Positions 34,880-44,905 of a stretch of 64,000 nt of DNA are shown here, piece after piece. This stretch comes from Heterobilharzia americana (lineage: Eukaryota > Platyhelminthes > Trematoda > Strigeidida > Schistosomatidae): positions 77,122,678 to 77,186,677 of the forward strand of contig OX104134.1 of assembly GCA_944470555.2 (NCBI GenBank). Reading direction: 5' to 3'. The stretch's first letter is position 1. Every line of letters begins with the position of its first letter. The position numbers and the translations under genes are program-made. The notes beneath the pieces are model-generated. The model made no database searches. It saw nothing but the letters and a program-made list of their open reading frames with translations, and was not told the origin of the DNA.

Positions 34880-35635
34880 GCGAAAGTAAACGTGAGGACA
34901 TGGAATATCCGCACAACGTTTGAACCCAGCAAGGCAGCCCAGATTGCAAATGAGATGAGAAGGTATCACATCGAAGTGCTTGGAATTTGCTAGGTGTAAG
35001 CAGATGGAATGGGAGTGGACTCTCCAAACTGTCAACTGGAGAATCAATAATCTACTCCGATATTGTTACCTAGACGATAACCACGGACGAGCACACTGAG
35101 TTATGGAGTGGCTATCATGATGTCAAGAAAAAGCATCCAAGGCTCCCTCTCATGCAGTGGAAACCAATCTCCTCCACGATCAGGATCATGACAGCAAGAT
35201 GGATTCAACTCAAAAGGAAGCAAATTCACAGTCGTACAATTCTACACCACGCACCTACAATTAATGCAGATAAAGAGAGGAAGGAGGAATTCTATAGACA
35301 ACTGCTATCAACACGGACAAGACGTCAGTTGGCGATATCAAATTCTAATGGGTGACATGAATGCCAAACTGGGAGTGGAAAACACAGGAAGAGAACTAAC
35401 CATGGGTCGAGAAGCACTCGGTGAGGTGATGAACGAGAATGGAGAATTGTTTTCAGAATTCTGTGCATTCAACGATTTGGTGATTGGAGTCAGGTACTGT
35501 TTTCAAGCACAAGGATATCCACAAAACGACATGGATTCCATCAGACATTACGATACACTAAAAATCAGATCGACTTTATATCAATCTCAAGAAAATGGAG
35601 ACGCAGTCTACTTGACACAAGGTCACATCAAGTAG
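34880..35635 (+). pseudogene. Apurinic-type endonuclease domain of RTE copy C
   Basis: The readable order is VNVRTWNIRTTFE, QIANEMRRYHIEVLGIC (usual A-E-x-R-W region lost to frameshift), GVAIMMSRK, FYTTHLQLM and QILMGDMNAKLGVENTGRE. Then MGREALGEVMNENGELF, FCAFNDLVIG and IRSTLYQSQENGDAVYLTQ follow. The last long frame, 35,264-35,635, includes the catalytic G-D-M-N segment. Family knowledge: this enzyme nicks target DNA to start target-primed reverse transcription. The frame is broken before and after. Confidence 0.8.
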
Positions 35636-36210
35636 AGGAGCAGATGTAGGCTTAGACCACTATCTAGTGAAAGGAACCTTCCAAATCAAGTTGAAAGCCT
35701 TCGAAGAAGAAGTTGGTGATAGACCGCAGTTCAAGTACAACACTCGGAAACTGAAGGATGAGACTACACAGAAAATCTTCACGTCAGTCAGTTATCAGGA
35801 CAAAATGGGAGATATCGAGGAACATGCCTGAAGAAACCAGTGTGGATGAACACTGGAAGTCTTTGAAAGAGATGTGGAAAGAAACTTGCATAATCGTATT
35901 AGGAAGGAGGAAGAAAGAAGATAAGGAATGGATCTCGATGGATACACGGAAGATGAAAGAGAAGGGAGAGGAGGATGGTGAAGCAGGAGATGAACCAATG
36001 CTAGGATGCTCAACGACAAGAGGAACTGAGCACAATGTGTAAAACACTGGACAAAGAAGTGAAGAAGAGTGCACGGAAGACAAAAGACACTTCCACGACA
36101 CATTGGCAGGTGAAGCAGAACAGGCTGCTGGTAGGCGAGACAGAGACCTGACGACATTGTATCAAGTAACCAGGTTGCTATATGGGAAGAGATGAACGCA
36201 GAGGAAACCA

Positions 36211-37470
36211 ATGAAAGATGTTGGGGGAAATCTAATTATCAAAGAGGAGAAACAAATGAAACGATGGACTGACCACCTCGAAAAGATCTGTAATCGGTCA
36301 TCACCTGCACTTCGTCCAGAAATACCACCAGCAATAGCAGAACTACAGGTGAACACAGGCCTTCCGACAAAAGCAGAAGTCCTGAATGCCATAAGGCTAC
36401 TGAAATGTGGGAAGGCAGCAGGACCAGATGGAATCCCGCCAGAGGCACTCAGAGCAGACGAAGAGACAACAGCGGACATGCTCACATCACTACATGTAGA
36501 AGGTTTTGAAGAGAGGAAAGGTACCTTTCCGATTGATTTGATGAAGAGCTACCTTGTCAAACTGCCGAAGAAGGGAGACGTAAGTCTTTGAAAGAACTGG
36601 CGCGGAATCATGCTCCTGTCCCCTCCCACTCCAAACAAAAGATTAAGCCGCATCATCCTGGAGAGACTGAAGGATGCACTGGATTCCAAACTACAACCAG
36701 AACAAGCTGAATGGCTGCCTTCAGAAACTACAAATCATGTGCGAACCAAATTGAAACGCCACGCTTCGCATCATCATAGAACAGAGTATAGACTGGCAGT
36801 CAACTCAACTCCACCTCAACTTCATCCACATTGAAAAGGCCTTTGACAGCGTCGACCGACAAGTAATTTGGAAACTGCTTCAATACTACAGATTACCACA
36901 AACCCTTATCAACCTCATTCAACAACTATATGAAGATGCCACATGCCGGCCAAGTAATTCACAATGGGAAGCTCAGTGATGCTTCTGAGGTGAAGTGAAG
37001 ACAGGGAGGAGTAAGACAAGGCTGTCTAATATCACCCATGATATTCCTGATTGTGGTCGACTCGACTGGATCATGCAACAAACAGTGGGGAGCTGTGAGA
37101 AGAGGTGGATACATTGGACTACAGAAAAGACTTGGATTTCACCAACGATGACTTGTGTCTGGTGTCGCACAAACTTGAAGATCTTCAGGCGAAAACTAAC
37201 AAGGCGATAGAAGAGTCAAGGCATGGCACCGAAGATGGGACTTCAAGTGAATGTAGAGAAGACAGAGGTGGAGGTGATGAAGATACCCAACCAACAACAA
37301 CAACAAGCTCCAATCACCATCAACGGGAGAAACTTAAAGGAAGTAGCCTCCTTCACCTACCTGCCTAGGCAGCACTATTTCAACTACAGGTGGCTGCACA
37401 GACGAGGATGTCAAAGTCAGCCAATATCGGAAAGGCAGCAAGACAGGAGTTCATTAGCCTGAAACCAGTG
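36211..37470 (+). pseudogene. Reverse transcriptase domain of RTE copy C
   Basis: RT motif 0/1 is in the frame 36,211-36,591: LNAIRLLKCGKAAGPDGIPP, then LMKSYLVKLPKKGD. Motif 2 follows a frameshift: RGIMLLSPPTPNKRLSRIIL and ERLKDALDSKLQPEQAEW. Motif A is decayed (IHIEKAFDSVDRQVIWKLL; the leading catalytic Asp is not seen). Motif B is GVRQGCLISP in another frame. Motif C is DFTNDDLCLVSHKLEDLQ, with A-D-D changed to N-D-D. KMGLQVNVEKTEVEVMKI, VASFTYL and SVLLYG mark the thumb. At least five frame changes are needed to follow the domain. Confidence 0.8.
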
Positions 37471-37997
37471 TTGAGATCTTCTGCACTGCACTCAGCATGT
37501 GGAACAAGATCCAGATCTTCAATACCAATGTCAAGTCAGTGCTTCTGTATGGTTGAGAGACTTGGAGCGTTACAAAAAGCATTTCCAACAAACTACGGAC
37601 ATGAGTAATCAACAGCTGTTGCCTACGCTATCTCATTACTGTAGATCAGATGGCCAGAATAATAAGAATAAGCACCAGGAACTCTGGCTGGGAACGAACC
37701 AACCAAGGAGCTATCCCTCAACAAATGATGCATTGGAAGGAAATGGAGATGGATTGGGCATAGACGGAGAAGGCCTACTGGAGACATCACGGGCCAGGCC
37801 AGGTTGTCGAGTGGAACCCAGATGGAAACGACGAGTTGGGCGTCTGAGACGAGGGTGACATGAAGGAGATCTTTCGAGGAGGAAATGAGTAGCTTGTGGA
37901 CTGTCGTGGAGCCAGATTCGAAATGTTTCAGAGAACAGAGTGGAGTGGACACGTGCTACTGAAGCCCTTATATTCCATTAGGATCCCAATGGACAAA

Positions 37998-38017
37998 TAA
38001 TGATGATAATAAAAAAA

Positions 38018-38106
<89 letters not shown>
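37998..38106 (+). repeat. (GATAAT)n/(AAT)n 3' tail of RTE copy C
   Basis: The element body ends near 37,998. The tail is GATAATGATAAT units followed by about 22 AAT units. A 'gaatccagg' Sm-alpha-type sequence follows directly at 38,108. Confidence 0.9.
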
Positions 38107-38107
<1 letters not shown>

Positions 38108-38157
38108 GAATCCAGGATACGCATTTCTTGTTCGGAACTTCTCAGCTGGATGTGCCT
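38107..38157 (-). ncRNA. Hammerhead ribozyme motif, Sm-alpha type, degenerate
   Basis: Minus strand: 'cacatccagctgagaagttc', 'cgaacaagaaatgcg', 'tatcctggattc'. Stem I ATCCAG/CTGGAT is intact and the TC cleavage site is present. The core G8-A9 has become AA and the CGAAA is AGAAA, so it is predicted inactive. Confidence 0.65.
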
Positions 38158-38268
38158 GCCTCCTAGACAGTGATGTCATTCCTACTGGGACTTGAACACG
38201 GGACCGATCGCTTACGAGGCCAGGCTGTTACCTACTAGACCACTGAGCGACGACAGCCGCTTTTTGTG
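38107..38268 (-). repeat. Sm-alpha-like tRNA-derived SINE, minus copy
   Basis: Read on the minus strand, a tRNA-like head with A box 'tcgctcagtggtctag' (38,233-38,249) is followed by B box 'gtgttcaagtccca' (about 38,187-38,200). About 30 bases later comes the hammerhead segment (38,157 to 38,107) ending in 'cctggattc'. The Pol III boxes are internal, as in SINEs generally. It has landed exactly at the tail of RTE copy C. Confidence 0.8.
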
Positions 38269-38325
38269 CAGGCACATCCAGCTGACGAATCCCATTTAGG
38301 AAGAAATGCGCAACCTGCATTACAC
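38269..38325 (+). ncRNA. Hammerhead ribozyme motif, Sm-alpha type, nearly complete core
   Basis: 'cacatccagctgacgaatcc' then 'catttaggaagaaatgcgca'. CTGACGA is intact and TCC/GGA can pair. The closing G10-C11 pair is lost (A and A), stem I is weakened (CTGCAT instead of CTGGAT), and the cleavage triplet is changed. Confidence 0.65.
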
Positions 38326-38455
38326 TGCTAGCCAGTGTCCATCATTATGTGTAATTGCAACATTACAATATTAAGACATCCGCGCAGGAGCACGTATGCC
38401 AACAGAGACCGGTGAATTCGGTTCAATCAACGACGAGATAATACAAGCAACAACA
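38269..38455 (+). repeat. Sm-alpha-like SINE, plus copy lacking the tRNA head
   Basis: It starts with the ribozyme segment and continues 'cactgctagccagtgtccat', 'ttgcaacattac', 'agacatccgcgcagg', 'aacagagaccggtgaattcg'. It is head-to-head with the minus copy at 38,107-38,268. Confidence 0.75.
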
Positions 38456-38639
38456 AAAACTCAAGTTTAGTGAACAAACATCATCTATTCTATATTGTAC
38501 AGTTGTAAATTTATGACTATTCAAGGCAGAATAAATGCCAAGTCTGCGGGTGGTTGAATGCCGTTCTTTTCTTGTCATCGTTCTCGTTTAGTGGGACCAT
38601 CATGTTATTTGAATACTCGTTAAGCTATATAGGGGAATT

Positions 38640-39400
38640 GATGAGCTGTTAACCCAGTGTTGACTAAGGTGGTTTGGATAAGATTGATGCATGGGACTTA
38701 CAGTGTTAGCTAAAATGGGATCATTACATTAGATAAAAGGCAAGCGTGAGCATTCCGGGAAGCAGACAGACAAAGACTGACAGAATTAACGTAGGACCTT
38801 GCACAAACAAGTGCATCAACTCTAGTTGCCAGACTTAGCAGTGGTATACAAAGAACAGGTGAATCAAAAAGACTGATTTCAAAGTCATCAAAGTTATGTG
38901 AGAGAATAAACAATTTGATCATAAGTGTAAATGCGAATATTCAAGCCTTGGAAGATGTCAGGGGTGAATATATCTACGCTATTGTGACCGATTTTCAGCC
39001 ATGTCGCCAACATTCCTCAATGATTGCCTCCTAGAGTTTCGTGGACCCCAGTCAGGCATTATTCATCTCACCACACGACTGAGATTAACAGTCAGAGATT
39101 TAATCAACTGGTACCACGTCTTGGTCCGGTCACCCTGAACCTTCTTCCAACATACTCAAACTTCCCTTAGGATTCCACGTCGAGGAAAGCATTGGCTCAA
39201 CATGCTTAATACATGTCCCAGCCACCTCAGTCGACTAAGGTTCACAACTTCATCAATCAACTTGCCTGCCGTCCCTAGTACTCTTCACCTGATCTCAGCA
39301 TTGCTCACTTGATTACTCCACCGTACGCGAGCAATGCTACGAAGACATTTGTGATCAAAATCCTGTGATTTCATCATCAATCGACGAAATCCATTGCTTT
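38640..39400 (-). mobile_element. Non-LTR retrotransposon family 2, 3' end (diverged copy)
   Basis: The minus strand encodes, with stops, DFDHKCLRSIARVRW, SNAEIR, VLGTAGKLIDEVVNLSRLRW, LGHVLSM and CWKKVQGDRTKTWYQLIKSL. It continues into the same 3' tail as 17,210-17,640. These are the conserved post-RT motifs of the family (F-D-H-R-C-L-R, V-S-N-A-E-V-R, L-R-W-L-G-H-V-L). It is more diverged than the 5.6 and 17.4 kb copies. The RT domain is absent. Confidence 0.75.
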
Positions 39401-39867
39401 TCTTCATATGTGGAAGTTAAGATTTCCTTATTGGTATTTGAAAGCTATCTGAACTTGATGTTGGAAAACTGACTGAAAATCTATGGTGACAGTGCAGATG
39501 TCGGATTTTCATCTCAGTCATGACATCGAGTATATTGATTCCTTTTGTCATCTTTTATTTGTACATTATCGTCTTTTTAGACAGTTTATATCTTAATTTT
39601 TACCTTTCTCTCAGTCTCACTTTCTAACTTCTATCGTGACATTTTTATGTGTACTATGACAAATTGGACTGTTAATCGATAATGCCATGTCCTGTGCTGG
39701 TTTGATCGGATCTTGTTTCACAGTTACAGAAAATGTGTCTTTATGATTGAACTTGGGAGTGGTGAAAGTAGTTTCCGTTCAGCTATGTCACAACAATGAA
39801 GACACCTTCGAAATCGATCCGTGTACGTCTGAGGTACGAAATCCTAAACATGATACGAAGCTGATTC

Positions 39868-40239
39868 CAGGCATCAGACACAGCTGTTCAAAGAATAAGA
39901 AATCAAAACAATTTAGCCATTAAAAGAAGATTCAATATGAAACAATTTCTTCTGAATTCAATTTACGAGTATGTTTTGAAAAGCTTTTTTAGGCATAGGA
40001 ATACCCAACGAACTACTCAAGTTACCAATGAGAAATTTATCAAAAAAACGTCAATTGAACTAAATGTATGTCTAACTAAGTATTTCGACCATATTTTTTT
40101 GAATTCAAAAAGTTTATGTATCTTGGGCGATGATGCGATAACTACACCCAAGTTATTTCAAAATATGCGTGCGCTGTTTCTTACAATAAAATCTGTTTTA
40201 CTTTTACCGTTAAAAATTGGCGCCATGCTCAAAGATTGA
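39868..40239 (+). CDS. Candidate exon or small ORF, unrecognised
   Basis: An open frame of about 124 codons begins after a possible acceptor 'gctgattccag|gcatcag' near 39,870 and contains an ATG at 39,937. The peptide is basic and protein-like (AIKRRFNMKQFLLNSIYEYV; HRNTQRTTQVTNEKFIKK; SLCILGDDAITTPKLFQNMR; IKSVLLLPLKIGAMLKD). It ends at TGA at 40,239. No family, signal peptide or repeat match is recognised. It may be the last exon of a host gene or a chance frame. Confidence 0.28.
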   Translation, partial: QASDTAVQRIRNQNNLAIKRRFNMKQFLLNSIYEYVLKSFFRHRNTQRTTQVTNEKFIKKTSIELNVCLTKYFDHIFLNSKSLCILGDDAITTPKLFQNMRALFLTIKSVLLLPLKIGAMLKD

Positions 40240-41235
40240 ATTGAAGTCACATATATTTTTCCGCTTTCCTCTCTGATATTCAGTCAAAAGTCGTGGCCAT
40301 CCTTTGTGTACAAAAAGCATACAAGCTGAAAACAAAGTAAGGAGATGGTAAACAAATGCAGTGGGACTACATTTTTCCCACAGTGAATCAATGATCTTTC
40401 AGTCGCCTACCGCATGCACTAACCAGTCACTTCCTAAATTGAATCCCAAACAGCCTGTTTGTGAATGATCCTAATTAGGGCTACTTAGGGTTTTCAGTTA
40501 AAACATGACAGATGCATGCAACAGTTTTTGTATGATTCACACGTATACATCCAGCTTTTTTCAGCAGGACTAATTGAATAAAAATGGGAATAGGTAATAT
40601 GTGAACAAAATCTGTTCTCCACATTTATTGTTTAAATGAAGAGAAATAAATCTGTCAACAGACTGCTGAGTTCAGCTGTTGTTATTGTTGTTTGCCTTGG
40701 AACACAGCACTCACTAGAGTAGACAATTTGTTTTAATTCACTCACATTTATAAGATATTCTTAAATTGTGGAAATAAATTTGACAGGTGAACTACTAAGT
40801 TTACATAAGTGATGATTAATCGTTGATTTGAATAATACTTGGCGTTATCATATTTGAGCACATATTATTTACAGGATATTCAGCCTACCTTGTTTGACTG
40901 ATGGAGTATTAAGTTTTATTGCTTCTTGTCAAGATGATATGAGTGAGAAACAATAAAGAGAGTTGAAGAACTACATTTGTATAAAGTATAGTTAAATGTG
41001 AAGCGAAGAAGTTACGCGAATGACACGTTTTTTGAGTATTCATCGGTGATGAAAACAGTGTTTTTGTATATGACTCATCAAAACTACACTACTACTACAC
41101 AATTTTGTATCGATTAAAAATCAATACCTTATTCTGATTGATCATGACTTGAGTGCATCTCTAATTCACCTAAAATACAAATGTGTAATCAGCTGACTGT
41201 CAGATCCTGCTTGAGAGAAAAGGAAAGTTTGATTG
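40240..41235. other. AT-rich sequence, no gene seen
   Basis: Nothing recognised apart from scattered short palindromes. Confidence 0.4.
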
Positions 41236-41239
41236 GGTC

Positions 41240-41372
41240 GACTTTAAAGGCCATAGTAGCAAATGCTGAGATAACCAATTAGCCTTCTATATTGTATGAA
41301 AAATTAACCTCCTAGTCAGAATACCGAACCGTGATTGGTTATTAGAGCAGTTGCCAGGTTGGCCTTTAAAGT
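41240..41372. mobile_element. MITE-like element, copy 3
   Basis: 133 bp; left end 'actttaaaggccatagtagc', right end 'ttgccaggttggcctttaaa', with inner arms 'ataaccaattag' and 'gattggttat'. Confidence 0.7.
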
Positions 41373-41769
41373 TGTCCCCTGATTGGATTGTATAATTCAA
41401 ATCTTAAGCCTACAGATAGCCGATATATGAGGCAATGCGCACTGCATACTCTGGAAGGATATGGTTTATTTGATGGGAGAGATCATTCAACAGAAACTCA
41501 TGACCTGTGTAAGGGGGAATTTTTAAAATTTCATTTACACGATGTTCGATTGTAGAGGCTTTTGGAGATTTTCTTAAATCTTTTGAAACATCTGTCTTAT
41601 TAGAGTTTTATGAAAATTATTGCCGATGGCATCACTGAACCTGATCATGGAACCAGCGTGAATAATAGCCAGAAATCTCCGCTCAAAGTATTGCTTATTA
41701 TTATAACAGTTATCAAGCTGTTTTTCGTTTTTTCGTCACTTTTTAGGTAACTGGTTTACTGAAGTCTAT

Positions 41770-41935
41770 TTGGTGACTAACAGTGGAATTCAGGATGCGA
41801 TTTTCGTCCTATTTGGGACACACCAGTGAGGTATATTGTTCCCAGTGGGACTCCGATCCAGCAACTATCTCTTCAAGAGCCTAACCGTTAACTCCTAGGC
41901 CATCAAAGAATAAGAGCCACATCTTGTGACATGAG
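41770..41935 (-). repeat. Sm-alpha-like SINE, minus copy
   Basis: Minus strand: a tRNA-like part about 41,915-41,845 ('atggcctaggagttaacggt', B-box-like 'ggatcggagtcccac') and then the ribozyme segment at 41,830-41,782. It lies head-to-head with the plus copy at 41,990-42,260. Confidence 0.7.
41782..41830 (-). ncRNA. Hammerhead ribozyme motif, Sm-alpha type, core mutated
   Basis: Minus strand: 'ctggtgtgtcccaaatagga' then 'cgaaaatcgcatcctgaatt'. Stem II (TCC/GGA) and CGAAA are intact, while CTGANGAG is changed to CTGGTGTG. Confidence 0.6.
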
Positions 41936-41989
41936 TATCAGCTATTGTTTATTGATACTTGCGATTTCCGTCGCAATAATGGGTCGATT

Positions 41990-42260
41990 GCCCAAATTGT
42001 TCAGTAAACAATAACTGATATCCGTTGCCCGAGGATAGCGCTTTGGAGTTTAGAAGGATGTCTGCTGGGCTTGAGTTCCACTAGGAACACTATCTCTCAC
42101 GGGTGCAGGTACATCCAACCGACGAGTCCCAGTTAGGAATAAACGCTGGTAGATTGCAACATGATATTCTGGAAGTACCGAGGGATCCTCATAGGAGGCT
42201 ATCTGCAAACAGACATCGAGCAATTAAACTCAGTATGGTAATGGGAAGTCACATGTATCA
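41990..42260 (+). repeat. Sm-alpha-like SINE, plus copy
   Basis: A tRNA-like head ('ccgttgcccgaggatagcgc', B-box-like 'cttgagttccact' at about 42,070-42,082) is followed by the ribozyme segment at 42,104-42,160. The 3' part reads 'cagacatcgagcaatt' and 'aactcagtatggtaatggg'. Confidence 0.7.
42104..42160 (+). ncRNA. Hammerhead ribozyme motif, Sm-alpha type, degenerate
   Basis: 'aggtacatccaaccgacgag' then 'tcccagttaggaataaacgc'. Stem II is intact, but CTGA is CCGA, CGAAA is ATAAA and the CTGGAT half of stem I is lost. Confidence 0.6.
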
Positions 42261-42324
42261 ATAGGCAATATCTAATGTACCTTTCTTAATCTTCCTTGAG
42301 AGTGAATTTAAATACCACCTAAAC

Positions 42325-42511
42325 GACTATAAAGATAACCAATTAGGTCTCCCTATTTTATGAGGATGAAAACTACTTAACCTTAACTGTCACTCTGACA
42401 ACTATTGAAATAATCACTTAGGCTACTTTATTTTCGAAAACTAACCCTTTCAGCTAAAAAAACAGATACCTGATTAGTCGTTTCAGTAGTCATTAGGGTG
42501 GCCTTCAAAAT
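42325..42511. mobile_element. MITE-like elements, partial copy 4 next to copy 5
   Basis: Copy 5 spans about 42,384-42,511, from 'ttaactgtcactctgacaac' to 'cattagggtggccttcaaaa'. Immediately before it lies the left part of another unit ('gactataaagataaccaatt'). Confidence 0.55.
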
Positions 42512-43397
42512 CGCTCGTTGTTTAGTATGTGCGACAGTTGTTTGCTTTATTAAAAGCCCATTGGTCAGCCATTTATATATACAAAGACTGACGTAACTGC
42601 ATTTTCATAAAATCTAAATGTGAATGTACTTTTGATTGAATTGTGTGAACTGTCTGAGTGCTTAGAATATACAATTAATACAACAGTTGTGCGTTATAAG
42701 TTCTCTCATAACAGTTGACGGTTATAGTTGTAACACAATACAAAAATGCATCTCTGTTACGATTTCCATAAAATAATGACATGGTGTGCTGTTTTCCACC
42801 TACGTTTTGACGAATTTTAACGAACTCTTGAGCATTACAAGTAACCAATTTCAACCATTTGGAGTACGCATGCATCCGCTACCAATTACAATTAAAATTT
42901 TGGTTCTTTCGTCGTGGCATGGACAGTTCAAGATATAGTTTATACCACCCGTAATTAAAAGAGTATGATTCCAAATATCTAGGACAACAGTGAGTCAGCT
43001 GCGACCAGAACCTCGCCTGGTTAACAAGTTCACTAGTTACTACCAGGTCCTAAGCCCGAGTGAACAGGGAAGGTTGGGCATAAGGCTAGATACCCTACAA
43101 CCATAACACCAATTCAGTAGCTTAAGAAACTTCAAAGCGAAAAGACAGTTCATAAAATAAAAACAAACTTATTCCTCCCCACAATCACACAGACAAAATG
43201 ACACCAGTTAGTGAAAGCCTTCGAGAAGCCAGTCGGCCAATCTGTCCCCCTTCACTTCTCCCCATGAAACCAAGACTAAACATGGTGACATGCAATGTCC
43301 TCACAATGTTTGAAGCTGGCAAGCAAGGCTACCCAGATTGACAGAGAAATGAGAAGATATAGCATGGAAGTGACACACTGGGAATCTGTGACAGTGG

Positions 43398-43435
43398 ATG
43401 CCATGCAATGTAATGCCATGCAATGCAATGGGGTG
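43398..43435 (+). repeat. (ATGCA/ATGCC)n tract in copy D
   Basis: A shorter form of the 11,690-11,756 array, at the homologous position in the endonuclease start. Confidence 0.75.
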
Positions 43436-43724
43436 GAAAGGAAGTCAACTCTACAAACTGTCAACTGCAGAGTCAATAATCTACTCAGATATTCTCACCC
43501 AAACGACAATCACGAACACACTGAGTTTCGGAGTGGCTATCATGATCTCGTGATCTCGTCAACAGCTTCGAGGCTCATTGAAGGCTCGCATGCAGCAGTG
43601 GGAACCAGTCTCCTCCTCAGGCAGCATCAGGATCATGCCAACAAGATTCAAATTGAGAAGAGGGAAAGTCACAATCATACAATGCAACACTATGCGACAC
43701 ACCTACACATAATGCAGATGAAGA

Positions 43725-43793
43725 GAAGGATGAGGATGAGGATAAGGAGGAGGAGGAGGATGAGTAGTAGGAGGAGGATGAGGAGGAGGAGGA
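43725..43793 (+). repeat. Imperfect GAG/GAT tract in copy D endonuclease
   Basis: GATGAG and GGAGGA units with scattered changes, homologous to the perfect tract 11,266-11,394 in copy A. One in-frame TAG is included. Confidence 0.8.
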
Positions 43794-44301
43794 ATTGTAT
43801 AGACAACTGCAATCAGTACTGGACACGACCCCACCCCACCCCACACGGCGGTGGTGACATCAAAATTCTAATGGCTCTTATGACATGAATGTCAGTCAAA
43901 CTGGGAGTAGACAACACAGGAGGGGAACTGATCATGGGTTGAGAAGCACTCGGTGAAATGATGAGTGAGAATGAAGGAGTGTTTGCAGACTTCTGTGCAT
44001 TCAATCACTTGGTGATTGGAGGTAGTGTGTACAAACAAAGAAACACAAGGATATTGATGAGGCATTCACGACATGGACTTGACCAGATGGACGCACTACA
44101 CTAAAATTCAGATCGGTTTGATTTTAATGTGAAGGAAGTGGATAGTCAGCCTACTGGACACGAGAGTAGGGAGAAAGAGAATGAGAAGTAGGAGGAGGAG
44201 GACAAGAAGGAGAAGAAGAAGTTGAGCAGATGTAAGTTGCCACCACTCACTATGCAGTGCAAGGAACCTGCATTCAAATCAAGTTGAAAGCTTTCGAGCA
44301 A

Positions 44302-44445
44302 TAATTTATGCTCGAAACGTAATCAATTAAATAATACTGTATCACTGTGCGCTTTATATCAAATAAACAAATCTAAAATGGAACTACATTCTACCACAGT
44401 GCCCAAGTTTTTCACTTATATTAATGAAACTTATGGTCTTCCTGT
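44302..44445. mobile_element. 145-bp insertion in RTE copy D with 7-bp target duplication
   Basis: Copy A is continuous across this point. In copy D the sequence is interrupted between two copies of 'tttcgag' (about 44,295-44,301 and 44,446-44,452). The insert starts 'caataatttatgctcgaaac' and ends 'tatggtcttcctg'. Part of it resembles 1,125-1,215. The 'gctcgaaacg' near its start resembles the 3' half of a hammerhead core, so it may be a PLE or ribozyme-bearing fragment; this is inference. Confidence 0.7.
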
Positions 44446-44504
44446 TTCGAGGCAGGAGTTGGTAATAGACGACAGTTCAAGTTCAACACCCAGAACAGAA
44501 ACTC

Positions 44505-44905
44505 AATTCAACTGAACTGAACTGAACTGAACTCAACTCAGCTCAACTGAACTGAACTGAACTGAAGTGAAGGAAACTTCAAAGGAAATCTTCAATTGAG
44601 TCAGCCATTAGAAGAGAATGGGCGACATTTGACAATATTGCTGAAGAAACCTGAGTGGAAGAAGACTGGAAGTCTGTGAAAGAGATGTGGAAGTGAAGCT
44701 GCATAACCGTGTTACAACACATGTGAGCTGATAGTGGAGGGAGAGGGGAGGGAGAGGGAGATGGTGAGTCAGAAGATGAAGGTGTACAGTACAGAGCAAT
44801 GCAATGCGATGCGATGCGATGCAGTGTAGTGTAGTCTAGTGTAGTGTAGTTCATTTCTGTTCAGTTCAGTTCATTTCAGTTCAGATCAGATCAGTTCAGT
44901 TCAGA
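44505..44905 (+). repeat. Pentanucleotide-rich zone (AACTG, CGATG, AGTGT, TTCAG units) in copy D
   Basis: 44,510-44,568 is made of AACTGA/AACTCA pentamers. 44,800-44,905 passes from GATGC to TGTAG to TTCAG pentamers. Copy A has a much shorter version at 10,680-10,715. Confidence 0.85.

Larger units (their letters stand above)
34623..38106 (+). mobile_element. RTE-like non-LTR retrotransposon, copy C (full length, degenerate)
   Basis: A plus-strand element of about 3.4 kb plus tail. The 5' end 'gaacctcgcctggttaacta' is shared with copies D, E and A. The endonuclease lies about 34,880-35,640, the linker about 35,640-36,360, the RT about 36,360-37,470 and the C-terminal region to about 37,960. 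The 3' end 'cccaatggacaaataatgat' passes into (GATAAT)n and then (AAT)n at 38,010-38,106. A terminal simple repeat rather than poly(A) is typical of RTE elements. Many frameshifts are present. It lacks the internal microsatellite arrays of A and D, so it is closest to the ancestral layout. Its last 1.37 kb is almost the same as copy B. Confidence 0.9.

Noticed and set aside
36210..36485. Long minus-strand frames opposite RTE copy C
   Set aside because: They are shadows of the real RT frame, which carries KAAGPDGIPP on the plus strand.
37928..38179. Minus-strand frame with a long Tyr run
   Set aside because: It is the reverse reading of the (AAT)n tail of RTE copy C and has no coding meaning.
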